A stretch of 64,000 nucleotides of DNA from Stutzerimonas stutzeri (GTDB taxonomy: Bacteria; Pseudomonadota; Gammaproteobacteria; Pseudomonadales; Pseudomonadaceae). Positions 36,005-44,519 of the stretch are shown piece by piece; the first letter of the stretch is position 1, and each line of letters opens with the position of its first letter. The DNA lies in contig DGLA01000009.1 of NCBI GenBank assembly GCA_002387205.1, positions 1 to 64,000 on the forward strand, given 5' to 3'. Position numbers and translations under genes: made by a program. The notes below the pieces were generated by a model that was not told the origin of the DNA, did not search any database, and worked only from the letters and a program-made list of their open reading frames with translations.

Positions 36005-38345
36005 TTTCCATGCCCGCCTGTCCTGGATACTCGCCGCCTTTCTTCTGGTGGTGATCGGCGCACTGTATTTTTCCGTGCGGCTGGTAACCGAGTCGGCGGT
36101 GAACAGACAAGCAACCGAGCGACTGGAATCCGGACTACGGGTTTTCGAGCGGCTGATCGATATGCGTGGTCGCCAGTTGCGTGATGGCGTCCAGGTACTG
36201 GCCGCCGATTTCGGCTTCAAGGATGCAGTGGCCAGCGGTGACACCCTGACTCTGCAGTCGGCGATGGCCAACCAGGCTGCGCGAATAAATGCCAGCGAAG
36301 CCATGTTGCTCGGCCTTGACGGCAGGATCCTGGCATCGAGCCTGTCCAATGCGATTGCGGGCGATATGTTCCGCTACGCCGCCGAGCTGCGTGAGGCCCG
36401 TCAGCGGGGCCAGACCATGCTGGTGGTGTCGCTGGACCAGCAGGCGCACCTGATGGTCGAGGCGGAAGTCCGTGCGCCTCTGCCAATCGCGCGGGTGGTG
36501 ATGGGTTTCGCCATGGACCAGGCGCTGGCCAGTGAACTCAAGCAATTGACGGGCCTGGACGTGTCCTTCCTGGCCAAGGAGGGCGGCGGTCCGGGCCAGA
36601 TGGCGAGCACGCTCAAGCCCGATATCCATGACGAGCTGCTCAGGGGCTGGAGCCGGCATGACCACGCCAACGGCGTCGAGGAGCTGATGCTGGGAGGCGA
36701 GCGCTATCTCAACGAGGACCTGGTGCTGTCGCAGGGCGAGGACTACCGAGTCGTCGCGCTGGTGCACAGCTCGCTGGACGACGCCTTGGCCGGTTTCCAC
36801 CAACTGGACTCGCGGATTCTGCTGATTGCCTGTGTTGGCCTGATCGCCTCGCTGTTCGGCGCGCTGCTGCTGGCGCGTAGCCTGTCGGAGCCGGTCAATG
36901 CCCTTGCCCGTGCGGCAGAGCGGGTCGGGCGTGGAGATTACCAGACGCCGATCGAGCTGGATCGCGGCGACGAGCTGGGCAGCTTGGCCACGGCTCTGAA
37001 TCAGATGCAGCGTGGCATTGCCGAACGCGAGCAGCTTATTGCCCACAACATGCTGCACGATGACGTAACGGGGCTGCCCAATCGCACGCTCGCTGCCGAA
37101 CTACTGTCCAACGCCCTGGATGCAGGACGAACCACGGCGGTGTTGCACATCGGTATCGGCAATCTCGATAGCGTTCGGGACAGCGGCGGCTCCGAAGGCG
37201 TCGACCAGGCGCTGCGTGAGCTGACTCAGCGCCTGCAGGCTGGGGTGCAGCCGGGCGATCACCTGGCGCGAATGCTGTCGGACGAGTTCCTACTGATTGT
37301 CAGCGATACCTCGGCCGACGATGCCTTCAGTGCCGCGGTCGCGGTGCAGCAGGCGCTGGCCTTGCCCGTTCGCGTTGCCGAGCTTGAAATGCGCCTCGAA
37401 GCGCACATCGGCGTGGCCGGTTACCCGGACGATGCCGGCAGCGTCGATGATCTGCTGCGTCGTGCGCGGATCGCCATGCAGGACGCGGCGCAGATGCCGG
37501 ACGGCTTGCAACTCTACCAACACGGCCGTGACGATGCGCATCAGCGGCAGATCACCCTGATTCGCGATCTGCGCCGCGCCGCGCAGGGTGGCGGTTTGCA
37601 GCTGCATTTCCAGCCAAAGGTCGACCTTGAGCAGGGGCGGGTCTATCAGGCCGAAGCCCTGCTGCGCTGGAATCATCCAGAGTACGGCGCAGTGTCGCCC
37701 GGCGAATTCATCCCGTTGGCCGAGCGCACCGGCAGCATCCAGTTGCTGACGGCCTGGGTGATCGAGGCTGCGCTGCGTCAGCTTCACGTCTGGAACGGGC
37801 GCGGTCTGTATCTGGAGGTGTCGCTGAACATTTCCGCCGACGACCTCGTCAGCCTCACCCTCGAGCACCGGGTCGCCGAGTTGCTGCAGCGCTACGTGAT
37901 CCCGGGTCACCAGCTGGTTTTCGAGATTACCGAAAGTGCGGTGATGCGCGATCCGGAACGCGCCCTGGCGATGCTGCATCGATTGCGCTCGCTGGGCATT
38001 CGCTTGTCGGTCGATGACTTTGGCACCGGCTATTCCTCGCTCGCACAACTGCGTCGCATGCCAGTGCAGGAACTGAAGATCGATCAATCCTTCATCCGTG
38101 AACTGGACGAGACCTGCGGCGACGCGGTGATCGTCCGTTCGACCATCGACATGAGCCACGCGCTGGGCCTGAAGGTCGTGGCCGAGGGCGTCGAACATGG
38201 CGAGACGCGTGACCTGCTGCGGGCCTGGGGTTGCGACACCCTGCAAGGCTACTTCTTCAGCCGCCCGCTGCCCGCCGACGCCTTCGAGGCATGGCTGATA
38301 CAACAACCTCACCTGGCTGCCCGACCGCTCAAGGAGCACTCATGA
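35988..38345 (+). CDS. membrane HAMP-GGDEF-EAL c-di-GMP phosphodiesterase
   Basis: A 785-residue protein from a GTG at 35988 preceded by AGGAAA. Helices at about 10-30 and 275-300 enclose a periplasmic sensor domain of about 240 residues. HAMP, GGDEF and EAL domains follow. The GGDEF signature is degenerate (LSDEF after MLARM-type context), so cyclase activity is unlikely. The EAL domain keeps EALLRW, the NISADDL and ESA metal ligands, DDFGTGYSSLAQL, KIDQSFI and VAEGVE, so c-di-GMP hydrolysis is expected. It overlaps both neighbours. It may read a signal from the exported cupredoxin-like protein or the lipoprotein globin; this is inference. Confidence 0.9.
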   Translation: MTRSLSFHARLSWILAAFLLVVIGALYFSVRLVTESAVNRQATERLESGLRVFERLIDMRGRQLRDGVQVLAADFGFKDAVASGDTLTLQSAMANQAARINASEAMLLGLDGRILASSLSNAIAGDMFRYAAELREARQRGQTMLVVSLDQQAHLMVEAEVRAPLPIARVVMGFAMDQALASELKQLTGLDVSFLAKEGGGPGQMASTLKPDIHDELLRGWSRHDHANGVEELMLGGERYLNEDLVLSQGEDYRVVALVHSSLDDALAGFHQLDSRILLIACVGLIASLFGALLLARSLSEPVNALARAAERVGRGDYQTPIELDRGDELGSLATALNQMQRGIAEREQLIAHNMLHDDVTGLPNRTLAAELLSNALDAGRTTAVLHIGIGNLDSVRDSGGSEGVDQALRELTQRLQAGVQPGDHLARMLSDEFLLIVSDTSADDAFSAAVAVQQALALPVRVAELEMRLEAHIGVAGYPDDAGSVDDLLRRARIAMQDAAQMPDGLQLYQHGRDDAHQRQITLIRDLRRAAQGGGLQLHFQPKVDLEQGRVYQAEALLRWNHPEYGAVSPGEFIPLAERTGSIQLLTAWVIEAALRQLHVWNGRGLYLEVSLNISADDLVSLTLEHRVAELLQRYVIPGHQLVFEITESAVMRDPERALAMLHRLRSLGIRLSVDDFGTGYSSLAQLRRMPVQELKIDQSFIRELDETCGDAVIVRSTIDMSHALGLKVVAEGVEHGETRDLLRAWGCDTLQGYFFSRPLPADAFEAWLIQQPHLAARPLKEHS

Positions 38346-39199
38346 GACTCGCACGAGCCTTTCTGCTGGCCGCATGCTGCACGCCGCTGCTGGCCAATGC
38401 CCAGGCGGGGCGCCTGCTGGCTAGCGGAGGCGCAACCAGCATCGAAGGCACGGCGGGCGGCGGCATAACGCCCTGGGCCGTGCTGGCTGGCTACGGTGAG
38501 CGGGGCGAGTGGGGCGGTGACGTTTTCGCTACTCGTGTGGAAACCGGGGACTACCGACTGGATGTCGGTGGGGTGGCGTTTGCCTTCGACAACCGCCTGG
38601 AGTTGTCTTTTGCGCGGCAGCGTTTCGATCTCGGTTCGCTTGCCCGTGACCTGTCGCTTCCCGAGAACAGCCTCAGCCAGGACATTTTCGGCGCCAAACT
38701 GCGGCTGTTCGGCGACCTGATCTATGATCACCTGCCGCAGGTGTCGCTAGGCCTGCAGCATAAACGTCAGAAGGATTTCCTGATTCCGTCCCTGGTCGGC
38801 GCGCAGCGCAACGAGGACACCGAGGCCTACCTCACCGGCAGCCGGCTGATACTCGGCGGCGCCTTCGGCTACAACCTGCTGGTCAACGGTGGCGTGCGCT
38901 ACAGTCGCGCCAATGAGCTCGGCCTGCTCGGCTTCGGTGGAGATCGGCGTGACCGCCGCAGTCTGCTCAAGGAAGGCTCCGTTGCAGTGCTGTTCAACCC
39001 CCGCTGGGCGCTAGGCGTTGAGTATCGGGAGAAGCCGGACAACCTGTCCTTCGCGGGCGAAAGCGACTGGGCAGACCTGTTCCTCGGCTATTTCCCGCAC
39101 AAGCAGCTTGCCCTGGTGCTGGCCTATGCACGCCTTGGCGAGATCGCCACGCTGGACAATCAGGACGGTGCCTACTTATCCATTCAGGGGAGTTTCTGA
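38342..39199 (+). CDS. DUF3034 exported/outer-membrane protein
   Basis: A 285-residue protein with signal peptide (MRLARAFLLAACCTPLLANAQA) whose body consists of alternating strands with aromatic girdles (LDVGGVAFAFDNRLELSFARQRF; FNPRWALGVEYREKPD; LALVLAYARLG), ending in phenylalanine. This is the DUF3034 family, probably an outer-membrane beta barrel. ATGA overlap with the upstream GGDEF/EAL gene and TGATG overlap with the globin gene indicate coupled translation. The function is unknown. Confidence 0.82.
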   Translation: MRLARAFLLAACCTPLLANAQAGRLLASGGATSIEGTAGGGITPWAVLAGYGERGEWGGDVFATRVETGDYRLDVGGVAFAFDNRLELSFARQRFDLGSLARDLSLPENSLSQDIFGAKLRLFGDLIYDHLPQVSLGLQHKRQKDFLIPSLVGAQRNEDTEAYLTGSRLILGGAFGYNLLVNGGVRYSRANELGLLGFGGDRRDRRSLLKEGSVAVLFNPRWALGVEYREKPDNLSFAGESDWADLFLGYFPHKQLALVLAYARLGEIATLDNQDGAYLSIQGSF

Positions 39200-39618
39200 T
39201 GCGCAGCCTGGTTCTGCTCGTCTGTCTGCTGCTCGGTGCCTGCGCTGGGCAACCGCCAAGGGATGACAGCCTGTACCAGCAGCTGGGCGGTGAGCCTGGC
39301 GTCACCCGTATCGTCGAGGGCATGCTGCTGCGCATCGCCGATGATCGCCGTATTGTCGAGCACTTCCAGGACATCGACATTCAGCGCCTGCGCGACAAGC
39401 TGATCGAACAGTTCTGCGCGGAAGCCGGTGGCCCTTGCGTCTACACCGGCGACAGCATGGAGGAGAGCCACAAGGGGCAGGCGCTCACCCCGAGCGACTT
39501 CAATGCGCTGGTGGAAAACCTGCAGTCAGCAATGACAGCCGAGGGCGTATCGATTCCGGCACAGAACCGTTTGCTGGCGCGCCTGGCTCCCATGCGCGGC
39601 CAGGTTATCGATCGATAG
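39199..39618 (+). CDS. group I truncated hemoglobin, lipoprotein
   Basis: A 139-residue protein that begins with a lipoprotein signal (lipobox LLGAC, C15), unusual for a globin because it places the protein outside the cytoplasm. The rest is a group I truncated hemoglobin: LYQQLGGEPGVTRIVEGML, FCAEAGGPCVYTG, and the proximal heme ligand H91 in MEESHKGQALT. It ends the four-gene operon. Heme-bound oxygen or nitric oxide binding in the periplasm is inferred from the family. Confidence 0.88.
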   Translation: MRSLVLLVCLLLGACAGQPPRDDSLYQQLGGEPGVTRIVEGMLLRIADDRRIVEHFQDIDIQRLRDKLIEQFCAEAGGPCVYTGDSMEESHKGQALTPSDFNALVENLQSAMTAEGVSIPAQNRLLARLAPMRGQVIDR

Positions 39619-39634
39619 GTTCGCGCACCTCTGC

Positions 39635-39653
39635 AACCGGCAGCTTGCCGGTT
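39635..39653 (+). terminator. hairpin after the globin gene
   Basis: An 8-bp perfect stem (AACCGGCA/TGCCGGTT) with a 3-base loop lies 17 bases after the stop. Only a distant T-run (GTTTTTCC) follows, so termination is possible but not certain. Confidence 0.45.
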
Positions 39654-39848
39654 CGCCGCCGTCCGTTTTTCCTGGATCGTCTGCACTTCTACCGGGTAAA
39701 ACTGTCCGGTCACGAGCATTGAGCGCAGCGAGACGCTATCCTTTCGCGCCTAACCCGACCGTCCGTTGCCAGCGCTGCGCCACAAGCGTTCGCGTCTAGT
39801 CAGTGGAGGCGGGGGCATGGTCCCCGCAGCACAAGGAAAACAACACCA

Positions 39849-41333
39849 ATGAATGTGAGCACCCCCACCCTGATCACCTTCGTGATCTATATCGTGGCGA
39901 TGATTCTGATCGGTTTCACCGCCTACCGCGCTACCAAGAACTTCGACGACTACATTCTCGGCGGCCGCAGCCTCGGCAGCTTTGTCACCGCGCTATCAGC
40001 GGGCGCCTCGGACATGAGCGGCTGGCTGCTGATGGGCTTGCCCGGCGCGATATTCGTTGCCGGTCTTTCAGAAAGCTGGATTGCCATCGGCCTGATCGCC
40101 GGCGCCTGGCTCAACTGGCTGTTCGTCGCCGGGCGCCTGCGCGTGCACACCGAGCACAACCACAACGCGCTGACCCTGCCCGACTACTTCTCGCACCGTT
40201 TCGAAGACGAGAGCCGTCTGCTGCGCATCTTCTCGGCACTGGTGATCCTGGTGTTCTTCACCATCTATTGCGCCTCGGGCGTGGTGGCCGGTGCGCGCCT
40301 GTTCGAGTCCACCTTCGGCATGGAATACGGCACTGCCCTTTGGGTTGGCGCCGCGGCAACCATCCTCTACGTGTTCATCGGCGGCTTCCTTGCGGTGAGC
40401 TGGACGGACACTGTGCAGGCCACGCTGATGATCTTTGCGCTTCTGATCACGCCGGTGTTCGTCATCCTCTCACTGGGCGACCTGGGCACCGCGATGGACA
40501 CTATCGCGGCGCAGGATCCGTCGAACTTCGACATGTTCAAGGGCCTGTCCTTTATCGCCATTATCTCGCTGCTCGGCTGGGGCCTCGGCTACTTCGGCCA
40601 GCCGCACATCCTGGTGCGCTTCATGGCCGCCGATTCGGTCAAGACCATCCCCAACGCTCGCCGCATCGGCATGGCCTGGATGATCCTGACCCTCGCCGGC
40701 GCCGTGACCGTGGGCTTCCTCGGTATCGCCTACTTCGCCGACAACCCGGCGGTGGCCGGCGCGGTGACCGAAAACGGCGAGCGCGTGTTCATGGAGCTGG
40801 TCAAGCTGATGTTCAACCCCTGGGTGGCCGGCATCATTCTCTCCGGCGTGCTGGCGGCGGTGATGAGTACGCTCAGCGCCCAGCTGCTGGTCAGTTCCAG
40901 CGCCCTGACCCAGGACTTCTACAAGGCTTTCCTGCGCAAGGGTGCCTCGCAGACCGAACTGGTCTGGGTCGGCCGCGCCATGGTGCTGTTGATCGCCCTG
41001 ATCGCCATCGGCATCGCCTCGAATCCGGAGAGCAAGGTGCTGGGCCTGGTGTCCTACGCCTGGGCCGGCTTTGGTGCGGCCTTCGGCCCGGTGGTACTGA
41101 TTTCCCTGGTGTGGAAGCGCATGACCCGCAACGGCGCGCTCGTCGGCATGCTGGTTGGCGCCGTCACCGTGGTGGTCTGGAAGGAGTTCATCGGCCTTGG
41201 GCTGTACGAGATCATTCCGGGCTTTATCCTCGCCAGCCTTGCCATCTATGTCGTGAGCCTGATGGGCAAAGCGCCGGCAGCTACCATCCAGCGCCGCTTC
41301 GAAGCGGCCGATGCGGAGTACCGCGCCGGCTGA
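39849..41333 (+). CDS. putP: sodium/proline symporter PutP (second copy)
   Basis: A second 494-residue SSS-family proline transporter, nearly identical to the copy at 33282-34766 over the whole length. The main differences are a few loops (for example DNPAVAGAV instead of GHPELAGPV) and the C-terminus (SLMGKAPAATIQRRFEAAD). All sodium- and proline-site segments are conserved. It is separated from the first copy by the cupredoxin-globin operon and has its own upstream region. A paralogous duplication is likely; different regulation or affinity is inferred. Confidence 0.95.
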   Translation: MNVSTPTLITFVIYIVAMILIGFTAYRATKNFDDYILGGRSLGSFVTALSAGASDMSGWLLMGLPGAIFVAGLSESWIAIGLIAGAWLNWLFVAGRLRVHTEHNHNALTLPDYFSHRFEDESRLLRIFSALVILVFFTIYCASGVVAGARLFESTFGMEYGTALWVGAAATILYVFIGGFLAVSWTDTVQATLMIFALLITPVFVILSLGDLGTAMDTIAAQDPSNFDMFKGLSFIAIISLLGWGLGYFGQPHILVRFMAADSVKTIPNARRIGMAWMILTLAGAVTVGFLGIAYFADNPAVAGAVTENGERVFMELVKLMFNPWVAGIILSGVLAAVMSTLSAQLLVSSSALTQDFYKAFLRKGASQTELVWVGRAMVLLIALIAIGIASNPESKVLGLVSYAWAGFGAAFGPVVLISLVWKRMTRNGALVGMLVGAVTVVVWKEFIGLGLYEIIPGFILASLAIYVVSLMGKAPAATIQRRFEAADAEYRAG

Positions 41334-41482
41334 CCACCTGGCGTCGGGATCATCGCCGCCCTGGCGATGATCCCGCGCTTCGCTTCATCCACGAATATCT
41401 GTCGTTCCTGTCCCTGGCGGCGGATACTGCCTGGCGGGGCGCCTACCGTTAGCGCCTGGCCAGGAAATTCAGGAGTATTCCA

Positions 41483-41650
41483 ATGAAAGCGCAATCCGTG
41501 ACGATTCGTGCCGTAGCCCTCGTGCTGGCGGCTCTGTTGATGACAGGCTGCAGCCTGCGCTTGCCGGGCATCGGCATCGATGTGGGCGACGGCGGCGGCC
41601 ATGGCGGCCACCATTGCCCACCTGGCCAGGCCAAGAAGGGTAACTGCTGA
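41483..41650 (+). CDS. tiny lipoprotein with C-terminal HCPPGQAKKGNC motif
   Basis: A 55-residue ORF from the ATG at 41483, preceded by CAGGAGTATTCCA. It has a lipoprotein signal (lipobox LLMTGC, C23), a glycine/histidine-rich middle (GDGGGHGGHHC), and the C-terminus CPPGQAKKGNC. I recall similar tiny lipoproteins with this tail in other pseudomonads, which supports a real gene. The histidines and two cysteines could bind metal. It has no operon partner. Confidence 0.75.
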   Translation: MKAQSVTIRAVALVLAALLMTGCSLRLPGIGIDVGDGGGHGGHHCPPGQAKKGNC

Positions 41651-41959
41651 GCCTCGCTTCCTTCTCCGGGCCTGGGTGGCGCCCTGCCGCTTGGGTCTGC
41701 GCCCGCAATCTCCCGCTCCATTCGCCTAAGTCGTGCGGCTTGGCCCGGCCTTGCCGCTTAGCCTGACCGGCTGCCATAAGCGCGACGCCAGTTGTCATAT
41801 TCCCGTGACGACATCGCCAACTATCCGGCAAGCAGCTGATCGGTTTGACAGGTCCAAGCGTTCTGCCACGGTTAGTCGAAGCTCGTCAGTGCTTGCTGCT
41901 CGGCGCCAGGCAAAGCTCGCATCGCAAGAACAAAAACAATAAACACCGAGGAACCTCCC
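41651..41959 (+). other. intergenic region before the secreted hydrolase
   Basis: A 309-base gap with no convincing gene. A TTGACA at 41845-41850 could be a -35 element for the hydrolase, but no good -10 follows at 16-18 bases. A purine-rich site (CACCGAGGAACC) just before 41960 is the ribosome-binding site of the next gene. I see no other structure. Confidence 0.4.
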
Positions 41960-43366
41960 ATGCTACAGAGCAAGTTGGCTTCAGCCTGTGGGCGTGCCAT
42001 CGCCGGCGTCATGCTGGTCGGCACGATTGGAATAGCGGCAGATGTCCAGGCGCGGTCCAAGCCGGTCAAGCCGCCGGTCTCGCACAGCGAATCCCGCGCG
42101 CAGGATTCGCGCACCTTCGTCCCGATCGTTTCAGCCCTGGCTGCATTTCCCGGCCTGCCCAGCGAGCGCTGGACAGGTATCTACGAGGGCTCGTCCTACC
42201 AGATCGAGGTACCGCCGAACTGGAACGGCATGCTGGTGATGTACGCCCATGGGTTTCGTGGGCAGGGACCGGAGCTCACGGTCGGGCCGCCCCCGATCCG
42301 TCCCTGGCTGCTTCAGCAGGGCTACGCCTGGGCCGCCTCCAGCTACAGCAAGAACTACTACGATGTGCGCGCCGGCATCGAGGACACCAACGCGCTGGCG
42401 CTGGCCTTCAGCAGCCTGACCGGAAGGCCGGAGCCCACCAAGACCTATATCACCGGGCATTCCATGGGCGGCCATGTCGCGGCCGCTGCCGTCGAGGCCG
42501 AAACCTATGCGACGGCCAACAACCGCGTCGTGTACGACGGCTCGGTGCCCATGTGCGGCGTGACCGGCGACGTCTACGAGTTCGAATACCTGATGAACTT
42601 CACCCTGGCCGCGCAACACCTGGCGGGGCAGGGGCCGACCAGCTTCCCGGCGACCGATTTCCAGGCCAAGCTGCCGCAGATCATCGGCGCGCTGTGGGAC
42701 AGCTATCCAACCGATCCATCGCCGCAAGGCGAGAAGCTCGAAGGCATCGTCCGTGAACTCAGCGGGGGCGAGCGGCCGATCTTCGCCGAAGGCTTCCGCA
42801 CCAGCCTGCAGAGCGTCGTGCTCGGCACTGGCGGGCGGGACGGCACCGTCGACGGCATCCTCGCCGATTCGCTGTCCGGCAACCTCGCCACGCGATATCA
42901 GTTCGATGCGAACAAGGCGATGTCCCGCGAGGAACGCGAGTTCAACGACTCGATCATCCGCGTGGTCGGCCTTCCGCCAGCCAACAGCATCCGTCCGGAC
43001 GGTTTGCGCTGGATTCCGGTGGTGAACGGCCAGTTCAACGTCCCGGTGGTCAGCATCCACACCCTGGGCGACCTTTACGTGCCGTTCAAGCATCAGCAGA
43101 TCTATCGCCGCAACGCCGAAGCCAATGGCAACGGGGAACTGCTGGTGCAACGTGCTATCCGGGCACCGAGCCACTGTGATTTCACCTATCAGGAGCAGGT
43201 CGAAGCCATGGCGGCGATGCTGCGATGGGAACAACAGGGCATCAAGCCGGCCGGTGACGAAGTTCTTAACCCTCGAGTCGTAGCTGATCCCGCCTATGGC
43301 TGCCAGTTCACCCGTAACGATGGCACTCAGAATCGGACGTCGCTGCCGCCTTGCCCATCCAACTGA
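41960..43366 (+). CDS. secreted alpha/beta hydrolase
   Basis: A 468-residue exported hydrolase with signal peptide (residues 1 to about 31, ending VQA). YAHGFRGQGPEL is the oxyanion region and ITGHSMGGHVAA contains the GxSxG nucleophile. The histidine candidate is in RAPSHCDFT, and TLGDLYVPFKHQQIY resembles an acid-loop region of the prolyl-oligopeptidase/feruloyl-esterase groups. Several cysteines suit a periplasmic or secreted location. The substrate is unknown. A terminator follows. Confidence 0.82.
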   Translation: MLQSKLASACGRAIAGVMLVGTIGIAADVQARSKPVKPPVSHSESRAQDSRTFVPIVSALAAFPGLPSERWTGIYEGSSYQIEVPPNWNGMLVMYAHGFRGQGPELTVGPPPIRPWLLQQGYAWAASSYSKNYYDVRAGIEDTNALALAFSSLTGRPEPTKTYITGHSMGGHVAAAAVEAETYATANNRVVYDGSVPMCGVTGDVYEFEYLMNFTLAAQHLAGQGPTSFPATDFQAKLPQIIGALWDSYPTDPSPQGEKLEGIVRELSGGERPIFAEGFRTSLQSVVLGTGGRDGTVDGILADSLSGNLATRYQFDANKAMSREEREFNDSIIRVVGLPPANSIRPDGLRWIPVVNGQFNVPVVSIHTLGDLYVPFKHQQIYRRNAEANGNGELLVQRAIRAPSHCDFTYQEQVEAMAAMLRWEQQGIKPAGDEVLNPRVVADPAYGCQFTRNDGTQNRTSLPPCPSN

Positions 43367-43382
43367 CGCACCGGTGACAGTT

Positions 43383-43410
43383 AAGCCCTGCTCATGCAGG
43401 GCTTTTTCTT
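43383..43410. terminator. terminator between convergent genes
   Basis: An 8-bp stem (AAGCCCTG/CAGGGCTT) with a 6-base loop and a TTTTCTT tail follows the hydrolase stop. The minus-strand gene ends just beyond at 43425, and the complementary side also has an A/T flank. Confidence 0.85.
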
Positions 43411-43424
43411 CCTGAATGGCCTAG

Positions 43425-43895
43425 TCAGGCTTTCCCCTGCGAGGAACCTCCATGCAGGCTCCGCTTGCCCCAGCTGCGGAGCATGTTCTGCTTGATGCTC
43501 GCTATCTTCCAGCCTTCCTCCATATTCGCGAAGCCGAACTCATAGTTTCCGCACGAATGGAAGAAGTCCTCGTCTGAGGCGGCAGGGTCAAAGCGAAGAA
43601 TCAAATAATTGCACCGCGCACTGACGGCGCGCTCATCCACGCCGCCGGTGATCAGCAGATTGGAAAAACTGTGGTGCTTGGCCAGCCGGTCAACCGCGTT
43701 CTGCCTGCGGTCGACGAACGCCTGGCCGCTCAGGGTGGTGGGCTGCTCCCGGCCCGAGGATGAATAGTCCACCGCGATCTCATGCGCAAGGCACTCGACC
43801 ATCGCTGGCCAGTCCCGGTTATCGAAGGAAAGAAAGAACCGGCAGAGCAGGTCGTTTATCTGCATGAAGACGGTCGGGTCTACTGTTCTCATCAT
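43425..43895 (-). CDS. SnoaL/NTF2-like nuclear transport factor 2 family protein
   Basis: A 156-residue cytoplasmic protein of the NTF2-like superfamily: MQINDLLCRFFLSFDNRDWPAMVECLAHEIAVDY is the typical helix-strand start, and EEGWKIASIKQNMLRSWG the typical end. Members include SnoaL cyclases, scytalone-dehydratase-like enzymes and many uncharacterised small-molecule binders. A second methionine codon follows the first, so the start is uncertain by one residue. It stands alone. The function is unknown. Confidence 0.75.
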   Translation of the reverse strand: MMRTVDPTVFMQINDLLCRFFLSFDNRDWPAMVECLAHEIAVDYSSSGREQPTTLSGQAFVDRRQNAVDRLAKHHSFSNLLITGGVDERAVSARCNYLILRFDPAASDEDFFHSCGNYEFGFANMEEGWKIASIKQNMLRSWGKRSLHGGSSQGKA

Positions 43896-44053
43896 GCGCT
43901 CTCATTACCTGGGCTGGTGTTGATGGAGTAAATCACAGCGCGGCGTTACGGGCTGAAAAAGGCCCGGAGCCGGCGAAGGGAGTAGGCTGCGGCGAATCAC
44001 CAATCATGACTGCCCGTGCGTCTGGCTCCATTGACCGGAAGGGGGTCTCGCAA

Positions 44054-44073
44054 TACTGTACGCATATACAGTT
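44054..44073 (+). promoter_or_regulatory. LexA operator (SOS box) upstream of umuDC
   Basis: TACTGTACGCATATACAGTT contains CTGT and ACAG half-sites with the exact 8-base spacing of the LexA consensus. It ends 14 bases before the umuD start, so bound LexA should block the promoter. This predicts induction after DNA damage. Confidence 0.92.
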
Positions 44074-44087
44074 ATGAGGTCTGTACC

Positions 44088-44519
44088 ATGCCCATCCATT
44101 TCCTGGGGCCTGCCGCCCCGTCCACTATTGCCTTGCCACTTTTCAGCTTCTGCATACCCGCCGGCTTCCCGAGCCCCGCGCAGGATCACATGGAAGGCAC
44201 GCTCTCACTCGATGAGCTGATGAACATCCGCGCACCGCACACCTACCTGGCCCGTGCGGATGGCGACAGCATGATTCAGGTGGGCATCTTCGACCGGGAC
44301 ATCCTCATCATCGACCGCGGGCGCGAGGCGGAAAAAGGGGAGATCGTCATCGCCGCGCTCAACAACGAGCCGCTGGTGAAGATCTTCGACCGGCAGGGCG
44401 ACCAGATCATACTGCGCTCGGCGAACCCCAAGTTTCCCCCGCGCTACCTGCTGGAAAGCGAAGAGCTCTACGTCTGGGGCGTCGTCCCCTTCAGTGTGCG
44501 CACCCATGGCAAATACTGA
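44088..44519 (+). CDS. umuD: UmuD, autoproteolytic subunit of DNA polymerase V
   Basis: UmuD is cleaved on contact with RecA filaments and then activates UmuC for translesion synthesis. I start at the ATG at 44088, just after the SOS box, giving 143 residues. The cleavage site is A25-G26 (CIPAGFPSP), and the serine-lysine dyad is S61 (DGDSMIQVG) and K98 (EPLVKIF), matching E. coli numbering within one residue. The last 14 bases overlap umuC. Confidence 0.95.
   Translation: MPIHFLGPAAPSTIALPLFSFCIPAGFPSPAQDHMEGTLSLDELMNIRAPHTYLARADGDSMIQVGIFDRDILIIDRGREAEKGEIVIAALNNEPLVKIFDRQGDQIILRSANPKFPPRYLLESEELYVWGVVPFSVRTHGKY

Noticed and set aside
39803..41452. 549-codon open frame overlapping the second putP in another frame
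   Set aside because: Arginine/proline-rich translation with no domain; the putP frame is clearly the coding one.
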